Source of the DNA: Streptomyces sp. CB01373
GTDB taxonomy: Bacteria; Actinomycetota; Actinomycetes; Streptomycetales; Streptomycetaceae
Length of the DNA: 64,000 bases
Assembly (NCBI RefSeq): GCF_002803075.1
Contig: NZ_NNBK01000002.1
Span: 62,001-126,000 of the forward strand
Direction of reading: 5' to 3'
A program made the translations under genes and the position numbers. This document shows, one piece after another, positions 16,458 to 26,526 of this stretch; the stretch's first letter is position 1, and the number at the start of each line of letters is the position of its first letter. The notes below the pieces were generated by a model. It had not been told where the DNA came from and did not search any database. It worked only from the letters and a program-made list of their open reading frames with translations.

Positions 16458-17514
16458 CGGGCTGCTGCGCCCGGCCCCGGACACGTTCCGCACCAAGCGG
16501 GATGCGGATGAGTGGCTTGCCGACAAGCAAACCGAGATGCGGCGTGGTGACTGGCACGACCCGGACGCCGGGAAGGTGCCGTTCGGCGTGTACGCCGCTG
16601 CATGGGTCCAAGAGCGGGAGTTGACGGCCCGAACGCAGCAGCTCTACGAATCGCTACTGCACCTCCACCTCGAACCGACTTTTGGCGGCGTCAATGTCGC
16701 TGAAATCTCGCCACCGTTCGTGCGGCGCCGGCGTGCCGACAAGTTGACCGCGGATACCGGTCCCACCACGGTTGCAAAGGCGTACGCCCTGCTGCGCGCC
16801 ATCCTGGCAACGGCCGTGTCCGACCAGATGATCAGGCGCAACCCCTGCCAGATCAAGGGCGCCAGCACCGTGCACACCCCGGAGCGATCCACCGCCAGCG
16901 TGCAGGAGGTCTACGACCTCGCCGACGCCATCCAGCCCCGTTACCGGGCGCTGATCCTCATGGCCGGCTTCCTCGGGTTGCGCTGGGGTGAACTGGTCGG
17001 CCTGCACCGCCGTGATCTCGACCTCGACCACGGCGCCGTGCGCGTCCGTCGTGCCGTTGCCGAACTCAACGACGGGCAACGCGAGATCAAGGCGCCCAAG
17101 AGTGCTGCGGGCAAGCGGACGGTGTCCATTCCCGCCGCGATCGTCCCGGACATCCGCGATCACCTCGCGCGGTACGCGGAATCGGGCTCGGACGGGCGAG
17201 TGTTCGTCGGTGCCAAGGGCGCGACTCCTCGCCGGAACCACTTCAACCGCGTGTGGCGCAAGACGTGCAGTCAAGTCGGGATCAAGGGCCTGCACTTCCA
17301 TGATCTTCGGCACACTGGCAACACCCTCGCGGCCTCGACCGGGGCCAGCACGCGAGAGCTGATGGCGCGCATGGGCCACAGCACCGCGCGGGCCGCGTTG
17401 ATCTACCAGCACGCCAGCGCCGACCGTGACCGGTTGATCGCTGACGCGCTGAGCGGCCTCGTCGACAAGGGCCGGCGGAACCGCAAGGGGCACGCGGGGG
17501 ACACGGCGGACTGA
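16378..17514 (+). CDS. int: Tyrosine recombinase (integrase)
   Basis: A 378-residue phage-type integrase. The N-terminal part (GRVRKLPSGRYQARYVGPDG) is the AP2-like arm-binding domain, followed by a SAM-like core-binding domain near residues 60-160 and the catalytic domain. Catalytic residues are visible: Arg202 (GLRWGEL), His308-x-x-Arg311 (HDLRH), His334 (MGHS) and Tyr343 (IYQHAS). It therefore looks active. It is the gene nearest the intact tRNA-Gly, its presumed attachment site, 69 bp before the attR core. The start is the ATG at 16378. Confidence 0.93.
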   Translation: MAGKRRQFGRVRKLPSGRYQARYVGPDGLLRPAPDTFRTKRDADEWLADKQTEMRRGDWHDPDAGKVPFGVYAAAWVQERELTARTQQLYESLLHLHLEPTFGGVNVAEISPPFVRRRRADKLTADTGPTTVAKAYALLRAILATAVSDQMIRRNPCQIKGASTVHTPERSTASVQEVYDLADAIQPRYRALILMAGFLGLRWGELVGLHRRDLDLDHGAVRVRRAVAELNDGQREIKAPKSAAGKRTVSIPAAIVPDIRDHLARYAESGSDGRVFVGAKGATPRRNHFNRVWRKTCSQVGIKGLHFHDLRHTGNTLAASTGASTRELMARMGHSTARAALIYQHASADRDRLIADALSGLVDKGRRNRKGHAGDTAD

Positions 17515-17533
17515 TCTCGCCCCCCGGAAACGA

Positions 17534-17574
17534 TCAGGGCCAGGTCGGGGAAACATCCTCCGACCTGGCCCTGA
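17534..17574 (-). terminator. Terminator of tRNA-Gly, supplied by the element
   Basis: A 15-bp stem (17534-17548 with 17560-17574) sits 10 nt beyond the tRNA 3' end on the minus strand. It is almost the same as the hairpin at 12439-12480 but with a one-base deletion near the loop. The element therefore seems to carry a copy of both the tRNA end and its terminator. Confidence 0.75.
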
Positions 17575-17582
17575 GCCGTACA

Positions 17583-17625
17583 GAGCGGGCGACGGGAATC
17601 GAACCCGCGTAGCCAGTTTGGAAGA
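17583..17625 (-). repeat. Right attachment site inside tRNA-Gly
   Basis: Identical over 43 bp to 12489-12531. It restores the 3' half of the tRNA gene after integration, so the tRNA stays functional. Confidence 0.9.
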
Positions 17626-17654
17626 CTGGGGCTCTACCATTGAGCTACGCCCGC
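17584..17654 (-). tRNA. tRNA-Gly (anticodon TCC)
   Basis: On the minus strand the 71-nt gene folds as a cloverleaf: acceptor GCGGGCG/CGCCCGC, D arm around AGCTCAATGGTAGAGC, anticodon stem CCAGT/ACTGG enclosing CTTCCAA, and T arm with GGTTCGATTCC. The discriminator is T and no CCA is encoded. It is the integration site of the element to its left. Confidence 0.97.
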
Positions 17655-17884
17655 ACACAAGACGCCGCCGGTCTGCCGACCGCGGCACACAAGGCATCGT
17701 AGCGGGTCGTGTGGCGTCGGCGCACACTCCGTTCCCGTGACTCCACTCCCGCGAGGTTCCCGCGAGCCGCCTTCGTGCGCCGTTCGCGCCGCGTGCGCCC
17801 CCGTGCCGGGCGGCGCGATCCCGGTGGTCGCGGAATGCGACGTCCCCACTGGCTGCGGGCATGTACCCTACGTGTCGCACCAGA

Positions 17885-17961
17885 CGGGGTGTGGCGCAGC
17901 TTGGTAGCGCGTCCGCTTTGGGAGCGGAAGGCCGTGGGTTCAAATCCCGCCACCCCGACCA
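17885..17961 (+). tRNA. tRNA-Pro (anticodon TGG), CCA encoded
   Basis: Acceptor CGGGGTG/CACCCCG, anticodon stem TCCGC/GCGGA with loop TTTGGGA, T arm GGGTTCAAATCCC, discriminator A and a genomically encoded CCA at 17959-17961. It lies 230 bp from tRNA-Gly on the opposite strand. Confidence 0.97.
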
Positions 17962-18001
17962 TCCGCCGGCCACCGGTCGGCGTCACCACGCGTGATCGCC
18001 T

Positions 18002-18031
18002 TTGGGGGCGCGGAGTGGCTGCGGTTACTAT
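18002..18031 (+). promoter_or_regulatory. Predicted tig promoter
   Basis: TTGGGG and TACTAT are separated by 18 nt, about 125 nt before the tig start. The match to the vegetative -10 is good and the -35 is moderate. Confidence 0.5.
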
Positions 18032-18155
18032 GCAAACTGCGCGCCCGTGTGTCCGGTCCTGCTTGGGCCTGCGAACTCCTCCGGGCGGGGCGAAATCCGC
18101 CGGGCCCGTCTGGCCCCGGCAGAATCCAAGCAGTCAGCCACAAGGAGACCGAACC

Positions 18156-19532
18156 GTGAAGAGCGCCGTGGAGACCCTGAACCCGACCCGGGTTCGGCTC
18201 ACTGTCGAGGTGCCCTTCGAGGAGCTCAAGGACAGCCTCGACGCGGCGTACAAGAAGATCAACCAGCAGGTCACGGTGAAGGGCTTCCGCAAGGGCAAGA
18301 TCCCGGCCCGCGTCATCGACCAGCGGTTCGGCCGCGGTGCGGTTCTGGAGGAGGCCGTCAACGACGCGCTGCCGAAGTTCTACACCGAGGCGGTCAACGA
18401 GGCGGAGCTGAACCCGCTGGGCCAGCCCGAGGTCGACATCACCGAGCTGAAGGACGGCGAGACGCTGAACTTCACCGCCGAGGTGGACGTCCGCCCGACC
18501 GTCGAGATCCCGGACTACTCCGGCATCGAGGTCGAGGTCGACGCCGTCGAGGTCACCGACGAGGACGTCGACAAGGCCGTCGAGCAGCTCCGTGAGCGCT
18601 TCGCCTCGACGAGCCCGGTCGAGCGCGCCGCCGAGGACGGCGACGTGGTCACCATCGACCTGGAGGCCAAGGTCGACGGCGAGGTCCTCGAGGACGGCGT
18701 GGCCAACGGCGTCTCCTACACCATCGGCTCCGGCGAGCTGCTGGACGGCATCGACGACGCCGTGAAGGGCCAGGAGGCCGGTGGCGAGGCCACCTTCACC
18801 TCCGAGCTCAAGGGTGGCTCCGCGGCCGGCAAGGAGGCCGAGGTCACCGTCAAGGTCTCCCAGGTCGCCGCGCGTGAACTGCCCGAGCTGGACGACGACT
18901 TCGCTCAGCTCGCCTCCGAGTTCGACACCCTCGAGGAGATGCGCGCGGACAGCCGCAAGCGCCTCGAGAACATGAAGCAGTTCGACCAGGCCACGCAGGC
19001 CCAGGAGCGCGTCCTGGACAAGCTGCTCGAGCTGGTCGAGGTCCCGGTCCCCGAGAAGCTGCTCGAGGACGAGATCAACACCCGCAAGCACAACCTCGAG
19101 CACCACCAGCTCGGCCAGATGGGCCTCACCCTCGACAAGTACCTGGAGATCCAGGGCAAGACCGCCGAGGAGTTCGAGACCGAGACCCGCGAGGCCGCGG
19201 TCAAGGGCATCAAGACCCAGTTCGTCCTCGACGAGCTGGTCAAGACGGAGAAGCTCAACGTCAACCAGGAGGAGCTCACCGAGCACCTCATGCGCCGCGC
19301 CGCCTCCTCCGGCATGTCCCCCGACCAGTTCGCCCAGGCGGTCGTCGAGCAGAACCAGGTTCCGCTGCTGGTCGGCGAGGTCGCCCGCGGCAAGGCACTG
19401 GCCGTCGTGGTCGAGGCCGCGACCGTGAAGGACACCAACGGCGAGATCGTCGACCTGGACGACGAGGAGGACGAGGCCACCGAGGCCGAGACCGCCGCCG
19501 AGGGCGAGGGCGAGGAGAAGGCCGAGGCCTGA
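18156..19532 (+). CDS. tig: Trigger factor, ribosome-associated chaperone
   Basis: A 458-residue chaperone and peptidyl-prolyl isomerase that binds nascent chains at the ribosome exit. The N-terminal ribosome-binding loop shows as [13 protein letters not shown] (near residues 41-53). The FKBP-type domain covers about residues 155-245 ([20 protein letters not shown]), and a helical C-terminal domain follows. The last 25 residues are acidic ([11 protein letters not shown]), an actinobacterial feature. The GTG at 18156 follows AAGGAGA; the longer open frame upstream overlaps tRNA-Pro and is not real. Next to clpP1-clpP2-clpX, the usual order. Confidence 0.96.
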   Translation: MKSAVETLNPTRVRLTVEVPFEELKDSLDAAYKKINQQVTVKGFRKGKIPARVIDQRFGRGAVLEEAVNDALPKFYTEAVNEAELNPLGQPEVDITELKDGETLNFTAEVDVRPTVEIPDYSGIEVEVDAVEVTDEDVDKAVEQLRERFASTSPVERAAEDGDVVTIDLEAKVDGEVLEDGVANGVSYTIGSGELLDGIDDAVKGQEAGGEATFTSELKGGSAAGKEAEVTVKVSQVAARELPELDDDFAQLASEFDTLEEMRADSRKRLENMKQFDQATQAQERVLDKLLELVEVPVPEKLLEDEINTRKHNLEHHQLGQMGLTLDKYLEIQGKTAEEFETETREAAVKGIKTQFVLDELVKTEKLNVNQEELTEHLMRRAASSGMSPDQFAQAVVEQNQVPLLVGEVARGKALAVVVEAATVKDTNGEIVDLDDEEDEATEAETAAEGEGEEKAEA

Positions 19533-19562
19533 TCCGTACGCCATACGGATGCGCACGGAGGG

Positions 19563-19595
19563 CGGGCCCCAGGTACGTTGGTGACCTGGGGCCCG
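19563..19595 (+). terminator. tig terminator
   Basis: A perfect 12-bp stem (CGGGCCCCAGGT at 19563-19574 with 19584-19595) encloses a 9-nt loop and is followed by a T-containing tract, 30 nt after the tig stop. Confidence 0.85.
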
Positions 19596-19622
19596 TTCGC
19601 TTTTCCGGAAGCCCGCGCGCTA

Positions 19623-19636
19623 CGCCCCCGGCGAAC
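19623..19636 (-). promoter_or_regulatory. Candidate ClgR operator upstream of clpP1
   Basis: On the minus strand the site reads GTTCGC, five bases, GCG. It contains the CGC-N5-GCG dyad that the activator ClgR uses at clp genes in Streptomyces and corynebacteria. It lies about 50 nt upstream of a TTAGGGT element (19674-19680) that could be the clpP1 -10, a suitable distance for activation. Confidence 0.55.
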
Positions 19637-19726
19637 ACTCCCCTCAGCGGGATTCGCCGAAGGGGGCCGCGCGTTAGGGTCCATGAGTACGGGGGCAGGG
19701 GAGTCCCCAGCCCCTGGCAGGAACAC

Positions 19727-20386
19727 GTGAGACGGCCCGGCGCCGTCGTAAGACGAGCAGGTGGATACGTGACGAATCTGATGCCCTCCGCCGCCGGCGA
19801 GCCTTCCATCGGTGGTGGCCTCGGCGACCAGGTCTACAACCGGCTGCTGGGCGAGCGGATCATCTTCCTCGGCCAGCCGGTCGACGACGACATCGCCAAC
19901 AAGATCACCGCACAGCTGCTGCTCCTTGCCGCGGACCCGGACAAGGACATCTACCTGTACATCAACAGCCCCGGCGGCTCGATCACGGCCGGCATGGCGA
20001 TCTACGACACCATGCAGTTCATCAAGAACGACGTGGTGACCATCGCCATGGGTCTCGCGGCCTCGATGGGGCAGTTCCTGCTCAGCGCGGGCACCCCCGG
20101 CAAGCGCTTCGCGCTGCCGAACGCCGAGATCCTGATCCACCAGCCCTCCGCCGGCCTCGCGGGCTCGGCCTCGGACATCAAGATCCACGCCGAGCGGCTG
20201 CTGCACACCAAGAAGCGCATGGCCGAGCTGACCTCCTTCCACACGGGCCAGTCGGTCGAGCAGATCACCCGCGACTCCGACCGCGACCGCTGGTTCGACG
20301 CCCACGAGGCCAAGGAGTACGGCCTCATCGACGACGTCATCCCCACGGCCGCCGGCATGCCGGGCGGCGGCGGCACCGGGGCCTGA
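19727..20386 (+). CDS. clpP1: ClpP1 proteolytic subunit
   Basis: A 219-residue serine peptidase subunit of the Clp protease. The Ser-His-Asp triad is visible in [25 protein letters not shown] and the Asp of DRDRWFD. It assembles with ClpP2 into mixed rings that degrade proteins unfolded by ClpX or ClpC. Two GTG starts are possible: 19727 ([14 protein letters not shown] as N-terminal extension) and 19769 ([13 protein letters not shown]). I list the longer one because I recall the Streptomyces protein as about 219 residues; the shorter one starts at the family-conserved part. The extension may be removed as a propeptide. Confidence 0.93.
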   Translation: MRRPGAVVRRAGGYVTNLMPSAAGEPSIGGGLGDQVYNRLLGERIIFLGQPVDDDIANKITAQLLLLAADPDKDIYLYINSPGGSITAGMAIYDTMQFIKNDVVTIAMGLAASMGQFLLSAGTPGKRFALPNAEILIHQPSAGLAGSASDIKIHAERLLHTKKRMAELTSFHTGQSVEQITRDSDRDRWFDAHEAKEYGLIDDVIPTAAGMPGGGGTGA

Positions 20387-20514
20387 GCCGCTCACGGGGC
20401 CCACACGGCCCCCTGAGCCGCTCCCGCGGAGTCCCGGCCCCGTGCGGGCGTCCGAGACCTCCGCGCAGCCCAGCCAGCCCCAGCCGACCGCCCAGCCCTT
20501 TTTCAGGAGACACC

Positions 20515-21195
20515 GTGAACGACATCCCCGGCAGCGGCCTCTACGACCGTACGCGTGCCGAGTACACCGGCCCCACGGCCGAATCCCGCTATGTGATCCC
20601 GCGCTTCGTGGAGCGCACCTCCCAGGGCATCCGCGAGTACGACCCGTACGCGAAGCTCTTCGAGGAGCGGGTGATCTTCCTCGGCGTCCAGATCGACGAC
20701 GCCTCCGCCAACGACGTCATGGCGCAGCTCCTGTGCCTGGAGTCGATGGACCCCGACCGGGACATCTCGGTCTACATCAACAGCCCCGGCGGCTCCTTCA
20801 CGGCGCTCACCGCGATCTACGACACGATGCAGTTCGTGAAGCCCGACATCCAGACCGTCTGCATGGGCCAGGCCGCCTCCGCGGCCGCCATCCTGCTGGC
20901 CGCCGGCACGCCGGGCAAGCGCATGGCCCTGCCCAACGCCCGGGTGCTGATCCACCAGCCGTACAGCGAGACCGGCCGCGGTCAGGTCTCCGACCTGGAG
21001 ATCGCCGCCAACGAGATCCTCCGGATGCGTGCGCAGCTGGAGGAGATGCTGGCCAAGCACTCCACCACGCCGATCGAGAAGATCCGCGAGGACATCGAGC
21101 GCGACAAGATCCTCACGGCCGAGGAGGCCCTGTCGTACGGGCTCGTCGACCAGATCATCTCCACCCGCAAGATGAACAACGCGTCCGTCCGCTGA
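20515..21195 (+). CDS. clpP2: ClpP2 proteolytic subunit
   Basis: A 226-residue ClpP paralogue with Ser in [11 protein letters not shown], His in VLIHQPYSE and Asp in DIERDKIL. The N-terminal 45 residues up to [10 protein letters not shown] are longer than in E. coli ClpP and probably include a propeptide. CAGGAGA precedes the GTG. It lies 128 bp after clpP1, normally co-transcribed, and the two subunits are thought to form one mixed tetradecamer. Confidence 0.95.
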   Translation: MNDIPGSGLYDRTRAEYTGPTAESRYVIPRFVERTSQGIREYDPYAKLFEERVIFLGVQIDDASANDVMAQLLCLESMDPDRDISVYINSPGGSFTALTAIYDTMQFVKPDIQTVCMGQAASAAAILLAAGTPGKRMALPNARVLIHQPYSETGRGQVSDLEIAANEILRMRAQLEEMLAKHSTTPIEKIREDIERDKILTAEEALSYGLVDQIISTRKMNNASVR

Positions 21196-21219
21196 CGGGA
21201 GGCAGTATCGTCTGCCACT

Positions 21220-21257
21220 CCTTGGCACGGTGCACGTCAAAGCGAACCGTGCCAAGG
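21220..21257 (+). terminator. Hairpin between clpP2 and clpX
   Basis: A perfect 12-bp stem (CCTTGGCACGGT at 21220-21231 with 21246-21257) and a 14-nt loop. It separates the clpP operon from clpX, so clpX probably has its own promoter within the next 100 bp. Confidence 0.8.
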
Positions 21258-21354
21258 GGGGCCCGAACGAGGGGCCCGGCAAGGTACCGTCGACATAAGG
21301 CAGCACCAGGAGCCGCTGGACCTAGGCGTCTCCCAGGCGAAGGGGAAGCACACC

Positions 21355-22641
<1,287 letters not shown>

Positions 22642-22659
22642 CCGCCGCCGCACGAACCA

Positions 22660-22695
22660 GAAAGGGGCCCCGGTCGACCGACCGGGGCCCCTTTC
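22660..22695. terminator. Bidirectional terminator after clpX
   Basis: A perfect 15-bp stem (22660-22674 with 22681-22695) and a 6-nt loop. It serves clpX from the left and the convergent gene ending at 22704 from the right. Confidence 0.88.
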
Positions 22696-22703
22696 CGTAT
22701 GTG

Positions 22704-23645
22704 TCAGGCCTTGACGCGGACCTCGTTGCGGAACTTGGCGGTGAGTTCGGCGTCGGCCGCCGGGTCGCCGCTCTTGCCCGCCGCGAGGTTGGCGATGTCC
22801 ATCGGCATGATGACGCCGAGCGTGCTGTGGTCGCCCCAGATGCAGATCGTCATGTTCATCTCCTTCGGCTCACCCGCGCCGCCGGTGGAGTTGTCGACCT
22901 TGGCCTGCTGGCACTTGAGAACGGCGTCGCCCAGCGAGGCGGGGCTGTAGGCCTTCGGCTCGCCGGTCAACGTGAACTTCTCGTCGCTGTTGCTCTTCTT
23001 GGCCTCGTCCTTCATGTGCGCGAACATCGCGTCGACGGTCTTCTCGGGATTGTCGATCGTGCCGTAGACGCCGCCGAACTGGATCATCTTCTGGCTCAGG
23101 GGGTTGTCCTTGTCCCCGGCCTGGTAGGCGGCGCTGACGTCCTTGGGGCTGTGCACACCCCACTTCTCGGCGTCCTTCATGTCGTTCTTCGACATGGTGC
23201 CGCTGTCGCTGTCGGACTTCTTGTACTCCGTCAGCACCGTCGCCGGCGTCGTCAGCTTGTGCGGGCCGTCGCCCGCCGAGCCCCCGCCGATCACGAAGTA
23301 CGCGCCCACCGCGATCGCCGCGACGACCGCCACCGCGCCGATGATCAGGCCCGTCTTCTTGCCGCCGCCACCGGGGGCCGGGGGCTGCGGGGCGCCGCCG
23401 TAGGGAGGCTGGCCGTACGGGGGCTGCTGGCCGTAGGGGTTCGGCTGGGGCGGGACGCCCGGGGCGGCGGGCTGCTGCGGATAGCCGTAGCCGGGCTGCG
23501 GCTGGGGAGGAGGGGCCTGCTGGGGGTAGCCGTAGCCGGGCTGCGGCGGTCCCTGCGGCGGCTGCTGGCCGTAGGGACCAGGCTGACCGTACGGCCCGGG
23601 CTGCTGGGGCTGCCCGCCGTACGGGCCCGGCTGGTTCTCGCTCAT
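22704..23645 (-). CDS. Proline-rich membrane-anchored protein, function unknown
   Basis: A 313-residue protein in three parts. Residues 1-95 are a Pro/Gln/Gly/Tyr-rich cytoplasmic region with repeats such as YGQPPYG and GYGYPQQ. One transmembrane helix (TGLIIGAVAVVAAIAVGAYFVI) follows. The remaining 190 residues are an exported domain with two Cys (LKCQQAK and MTICIWGD), probably disulphide-bonded. This layout is common in actinobacteria; the extracellular domain is not one I can name. The ATG at 23645 is the conserved start. It is divergent from valS. Confidence 0.7.
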   Translation of the reverse strand: MSENQPGPYGGQPQQPGPYGQPGPYGQQPPQGPPQPGYGYPQQAPPPQPQPGYGYPQQPAAPGVPPQPNPYGQQPPYGQPPYGGAPQPPAPGGGGKKTGLIIGAVAVVAAIAVGAYFVIGGGSAGDGPHKLTTPATVLTEYKKSDSDSGTMSKNDMKDAEKWGVHSPKDVSAAYQAGDKDNPLSQKMIQFGGVYGTIDNPEKTVDAMFAHMKDEAKKSNSDEKFTLTGEPKAYSPASLGDAVLKCQQAKVDNSTGGAGEPKEMNMTICIWGDHSTLGVIMPMDIANLAAGKSGDPAADAELTAKFRNEVRVKA

Positions 23646-23746
23646 TTCCTGGGTTCCCCTCCAGATGCTTATGTGTCCCTGACATCCTGGCCCAGGTACG
23701 GCCACACCATGTCATCGGGGTTGCCACCGTTACGAAACAAATGCGG

Positions 23747-23782
23747 TTCGGGACAGCGCGGTGACGCATCTAAACTGACCCC
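23747..23782 (+). promoter_or_regulatory. Leaderless valS promoter
   Basis: TAAACT (23771-23776) ends 6 nt before the valS GTG, and TTCGGG (23747-23752) lies 18 nt upstream of it. There is no Shine-Dalgarno sequence and no room for a T-box. Confidence 0.6.
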
Positions 23783-26413
23783 GTGACCGAGAACGCTCAG
23801 CAGCAGCCACCAGCGCCCGACACCGAACTGCCGACCCAGTACGCGCCGGCCGACGTAGAGGGGCCGCTGTACGAGCGCTGGGTGGAGCGGGGTTACTTCG
23901 AGACGGACGCGAAGAGCGACAAGCCGCCGTTCACCGTCGTCATCCCGCCGCCGAACGTCACGGGCTCGCTGCACCTGGGGCACGCCTTCGAGCACACGCT
24001 CATCGACGCCCTCACGCGCCGCAAGCGCATGCAGGGTCACGAGACGCTATGGCAGCCCGGCATGGACCACGCCGGCATCGCCACCCAGAACGTCGTCGAG
24101 CGTGAACTCGGCAAGGAGGGCAAGTCCCGGCACGACCTCGGCCGCGAGGCCTTCGTCGAGCGCGTCTGGCAGTGGAAGAACGAGTCCGGAGGACAGATCT
24201 CCGGCCAGATGCGCCGCCTCGGCGACGGCGTCGCCTGGTCCCGTGAGCGCTTCACCATGGACGAGGGTCTTTCGCAGGCCGTTCAGACCATCTTCAAGCG
24301 GCTCTACGACGACGAGCTGATCTACCGCGCCGAGCGCATCATCAACTGGTGCCCCCGGTGCCTGACCGCCATCTCCGACATCGAGGTCGAGTACCAGGAC
24401 GACGACGGCGAGCTCGTCTCGATGACGTACGGCGAGGGGGACGACACCATCGTCGTCGCCACCACCCGTGCCGAGACCATGCTCGGTGACACGGCCGTCG
24501 CCGTGCACCCCGACGACGAGCGCTACCGCCACCTCGTCGGCAAGCTCATCAAGCTGCCGCTGACCGACCGTTCCATCCCGGTCGTCGCGGACGAGCACGT
24601 CGACCCCGAGTTCGGCACCGGCGCCGTCAAGGTCACCCCGGCCCACGACCCGAACGACTTCGAGATCGGCCGGCGCCACGACCTGCCCGCCATCACCGTG
24701 ATGGACGAGCACGCCGTCATCACCGTCCACGGCCCCTTCCAGGGCCTGGACCGCTTCGAGGCCCGCTCCGCCATCGTCGGCGCGCTGCGCGCCGAGGGCC
24801 GGATCGTCGCCGAGAAGCGCCCGTACGTCCACTCCGTCGGCCACTGCTCGCGATGCAAGACCACCGTCGAGCCGCGCCTGTCCATGCAGTGGTGGGTCAA
24901 GGTCGGCCCGCTGGCGCAGGCCGCCGGCGACGCCGTCCGGGACGGCCGCGTCAAGATCCACCCGCAGGAGATGGAGAAGCGGTACTTCGACTGGGTCGAC
25001 AACCTCCACGACTGGTGCATCTCGCGGCAGTTGTGGTGGGGCCACCGGATCCCCGTCTGGTACGGGCCCAGCGGCGAGGTCGTCTGCGTCGGACCCGACG
25101 AGCAGCCGCCCGGTACCGAGGCCGAGGGCTGGAAGCAGGACACCGACGTCCTCGACACCTGGTTCTCCTCCGGCCTGTGGCCGTTCTCCACCCTCGGCTG
25201 GCCCGAACAGACCGAGAGCCTCGCGAAGTTCTACCCGAACTCCGTCCTGGTCACCGGCTACGACATCCTCTTCTTCTGGGTCGCCCGGATGATGATGTTC
25301 GGCCTCTACGCGATGGACGGCACCCCGCCGTTCCACACCATCGCCCTGCACGGCATGGTCCGCGACCAGTTCGGCAAGAAGATGTCGAAGTCCTTCGGCA
25401 ACGCGGTCAACCCGCTGGACTGGATGGACAAGTACGGCTCCGACGCCCTCCGGTTCACCCTCGCCCGCGGCGCCAACCCCGGCGTCGACGTGCCGATCGG
25501 CGAGGACTGGGTCCAGGGCTCGCGCAACTTCGCCAACAAGATCTGGAACGCCACCCGCTTCGCGCTGATGAACGGCGCGACGGTGGACGGACCGCTGCCG
25601 GACGCCTCGAAGATGTCGGCGACCGACCGCTGGATCCTGTCCCGGCTGAACTCGGTCGTCGCCGAAGTGGACGCGTACTACGAGGACTTCCAGTTCGCCA
25701 AGCTGTCGGACACGCTGTTCCACTTCGCCTGGGACGAGGTCTTCGACTGGTACGTCGAGCTGTCCAAGACGACGTTCCAGGCGGGCGGCGAGCCGGCCGA
25801 GGTCTCCAAGCGTGTCCTGGGCGAGGTCCTGGACGTCACGCTGAAGCTGCTGCACCCGGTGGTCCCGTTCGTCACGGAGACGTTGTGGACGACGCTGACG
25901 GGCGGCGAGTCCGTCGTCGTCGCCGAGTGGCCGGCCGACAGCGGCTTCCGGGACGCGGGCGCCGAGAAGGAGATCGAGTCCCTCCAGTCGGTCATCACCG
26001 AGGTCCGCCGTTTCCGTGCCGACCAAGGCCTCCAGCCCGGTCAGCGTGTCCCGGCCCGGCTGACCCTCGACGGCACGGCGCTGGCGCCGCACGAGGCCGC
26101 CATCCGCCAGCTGCTGCGCCTCCAGCCGGAGGGCGATGCCTTCACCGCGACGGCGACGCTGCCGGTCTCCGGCGCCGAGGTGGCCCTCGACCTCTCCGGG
26201 ACGATCGACGTGGCGGCGGAGCGCAAGCGCCTCGCCAAGGATCTGGCGGGCGCCGAGAAGGAGAAGGCCCAGGCGACGGCGAAGCTCGGCAACGAAGCCT
26301 TCCTGGCCAAGGCTCCGGACAACGTGGTGGAGAAGATCCGGGGCCGCCTGGCCAAGGCCGAGGAGGACATCGCACGGATCGCCGCGCAGCTGGAGCGGCT
26401 GCCGCAGGCGTAA
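23783..26413 (+). CDS. valS: Valyl-tRNA synthetase
   Basis: An 876-residue class I synthetase charging tRNA-Val. The HIGH motif appears as HLGHA near residue 64 ([18 protein letters not shown]) and KMSKS near residue 534 ([11 protein letters not shown]). The CP1 editing domain that hydrolyses Thr-tRNA-Val lies between them ([19 protein letters not shown]). The C-terminal arm is a coiled coil ([20 protein letters not shown]). The GTG start appears leaderless. Length is normal. Confidence 0.97.
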   Translation: MTENAQQQPPAPDTELPTQYAPADVEGPLYERWVERGYFETDAKSDKPPFTVVIPPPNVTGSLHLGHAFEHTLIDALTRRKRMQGHETLWQPGMDHAGIATQNVVERELGKEGKSRHDLGREAFVERVWQWKNESGGQISGQMRRLGDGVAWSRERFTMDEGLSQAVQTIFKRLYDDELIYRAERIINWCPRCLTAISDIEVEYQDDDGELVSMTYGEGDDTIVVATTRAETMLGDTAVAVHPDDERYRHLVGKLIKLPLTDRSIPVVADEHVDPEFGTGAVKVTPAHDPNDFEIGRRHDLPAITVMDEHAVITVHGPFQGLDRFEARSAIVGALRAEGRIVAEKRPYVHSVGHCSRCKTTVEPRLSMQWWVKVGPLAQAAGDAVRDGRVKIHPQEMEKRYFDWVDNLHDWCISRQLWWGHRIPVWYGPSGEVVCVGPDEQPPGTEAEGWKQDTDVLDTWFSSGLWPFSTLGWPEQTESLAKFYPNSVLVTGYDILFFWVARMMMFGLYAMDGTPPFHTIALHGMVRDQFGKKMSKSFGNAVNPLDWMDKYGSDALRFTLARGANPGVDVPIGEDWVQGSRNFANKIWNATRFALMNGATVDGPLPDASKMSATDRWILSRLNSVVAEVDAYYEDFQFAKLSDTLFHFAWDEVFDWYVELSKTTFQAGGEPAEVSKRVLGEVLDVTLKLLHPVVPFVTETLWTTLTGGESVVVAEWPADSGFRDAGAEKEIESLQSVITEVRRFRADQGLQPGQRVPARLTLDGTALAPHEAAIRQLLRLQPEGDAFTATATLPVSGAEVALDLSGTIDVAAERKRLAKDLAGAEKEKAQATAKLGNEAFLAKAPDNVVEKIRGRLAKAEEDIARIAAQLERLPQA

Positions 26414-26451
26414 CGCACAAGCAGTACCCCGCAAACATGGGGAGCAGGGCG

Positions 26452-26491
26452 GCGAAGGCCCCCGGAGCCACTTGACTCCGGGGGCCTTCGC
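26452..26491 (+). terminator. valS terminator
   Basis: A perfect 16-bp stem (26452-26467 with 26476-26491) and an 8-nt loop, 38 nt after the valS stop. Confidence 0.88.
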
Positions 26492-26514
26492 CCATGTATG
26501 TCAGCAGCCCTCCG

Positions 26515-26526
26515 TACACTGGCCTC
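26515..26526 (+). promoter_or_regulatory. -10 element for leaderless folC
   Basis: TACACT (26515-26520) ends 6 nt before the folC GTG and there is no Shine-Dalgarno sequence. The valS terminator lies directly upstream, so folC needs its own promoter. Confidence 0.6.

Noticed and set aside
19652..19668. Second ClgR box at ATTCGCCGAAGGGGGC
   Set aside because: It has CGC-N5-GGG rather than CGC-N5-GCG, so the dyad is not complete.
23706..23782. T-box or leader attenuator for valS
   Set aside because: The gap is short and the promoter appears to be leaderless; no specifier loop or T-box sequence is seen.
22704..26434. Very long antisense open frames (for example across valS, rne and tig)
   Set aside because: In high-GC DNA the antisense frames of real genes stay open. 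Their translations are Arg/Ala/Gly/Val-biased without family motifs, and the sense frames carry complete catalytic motifs.
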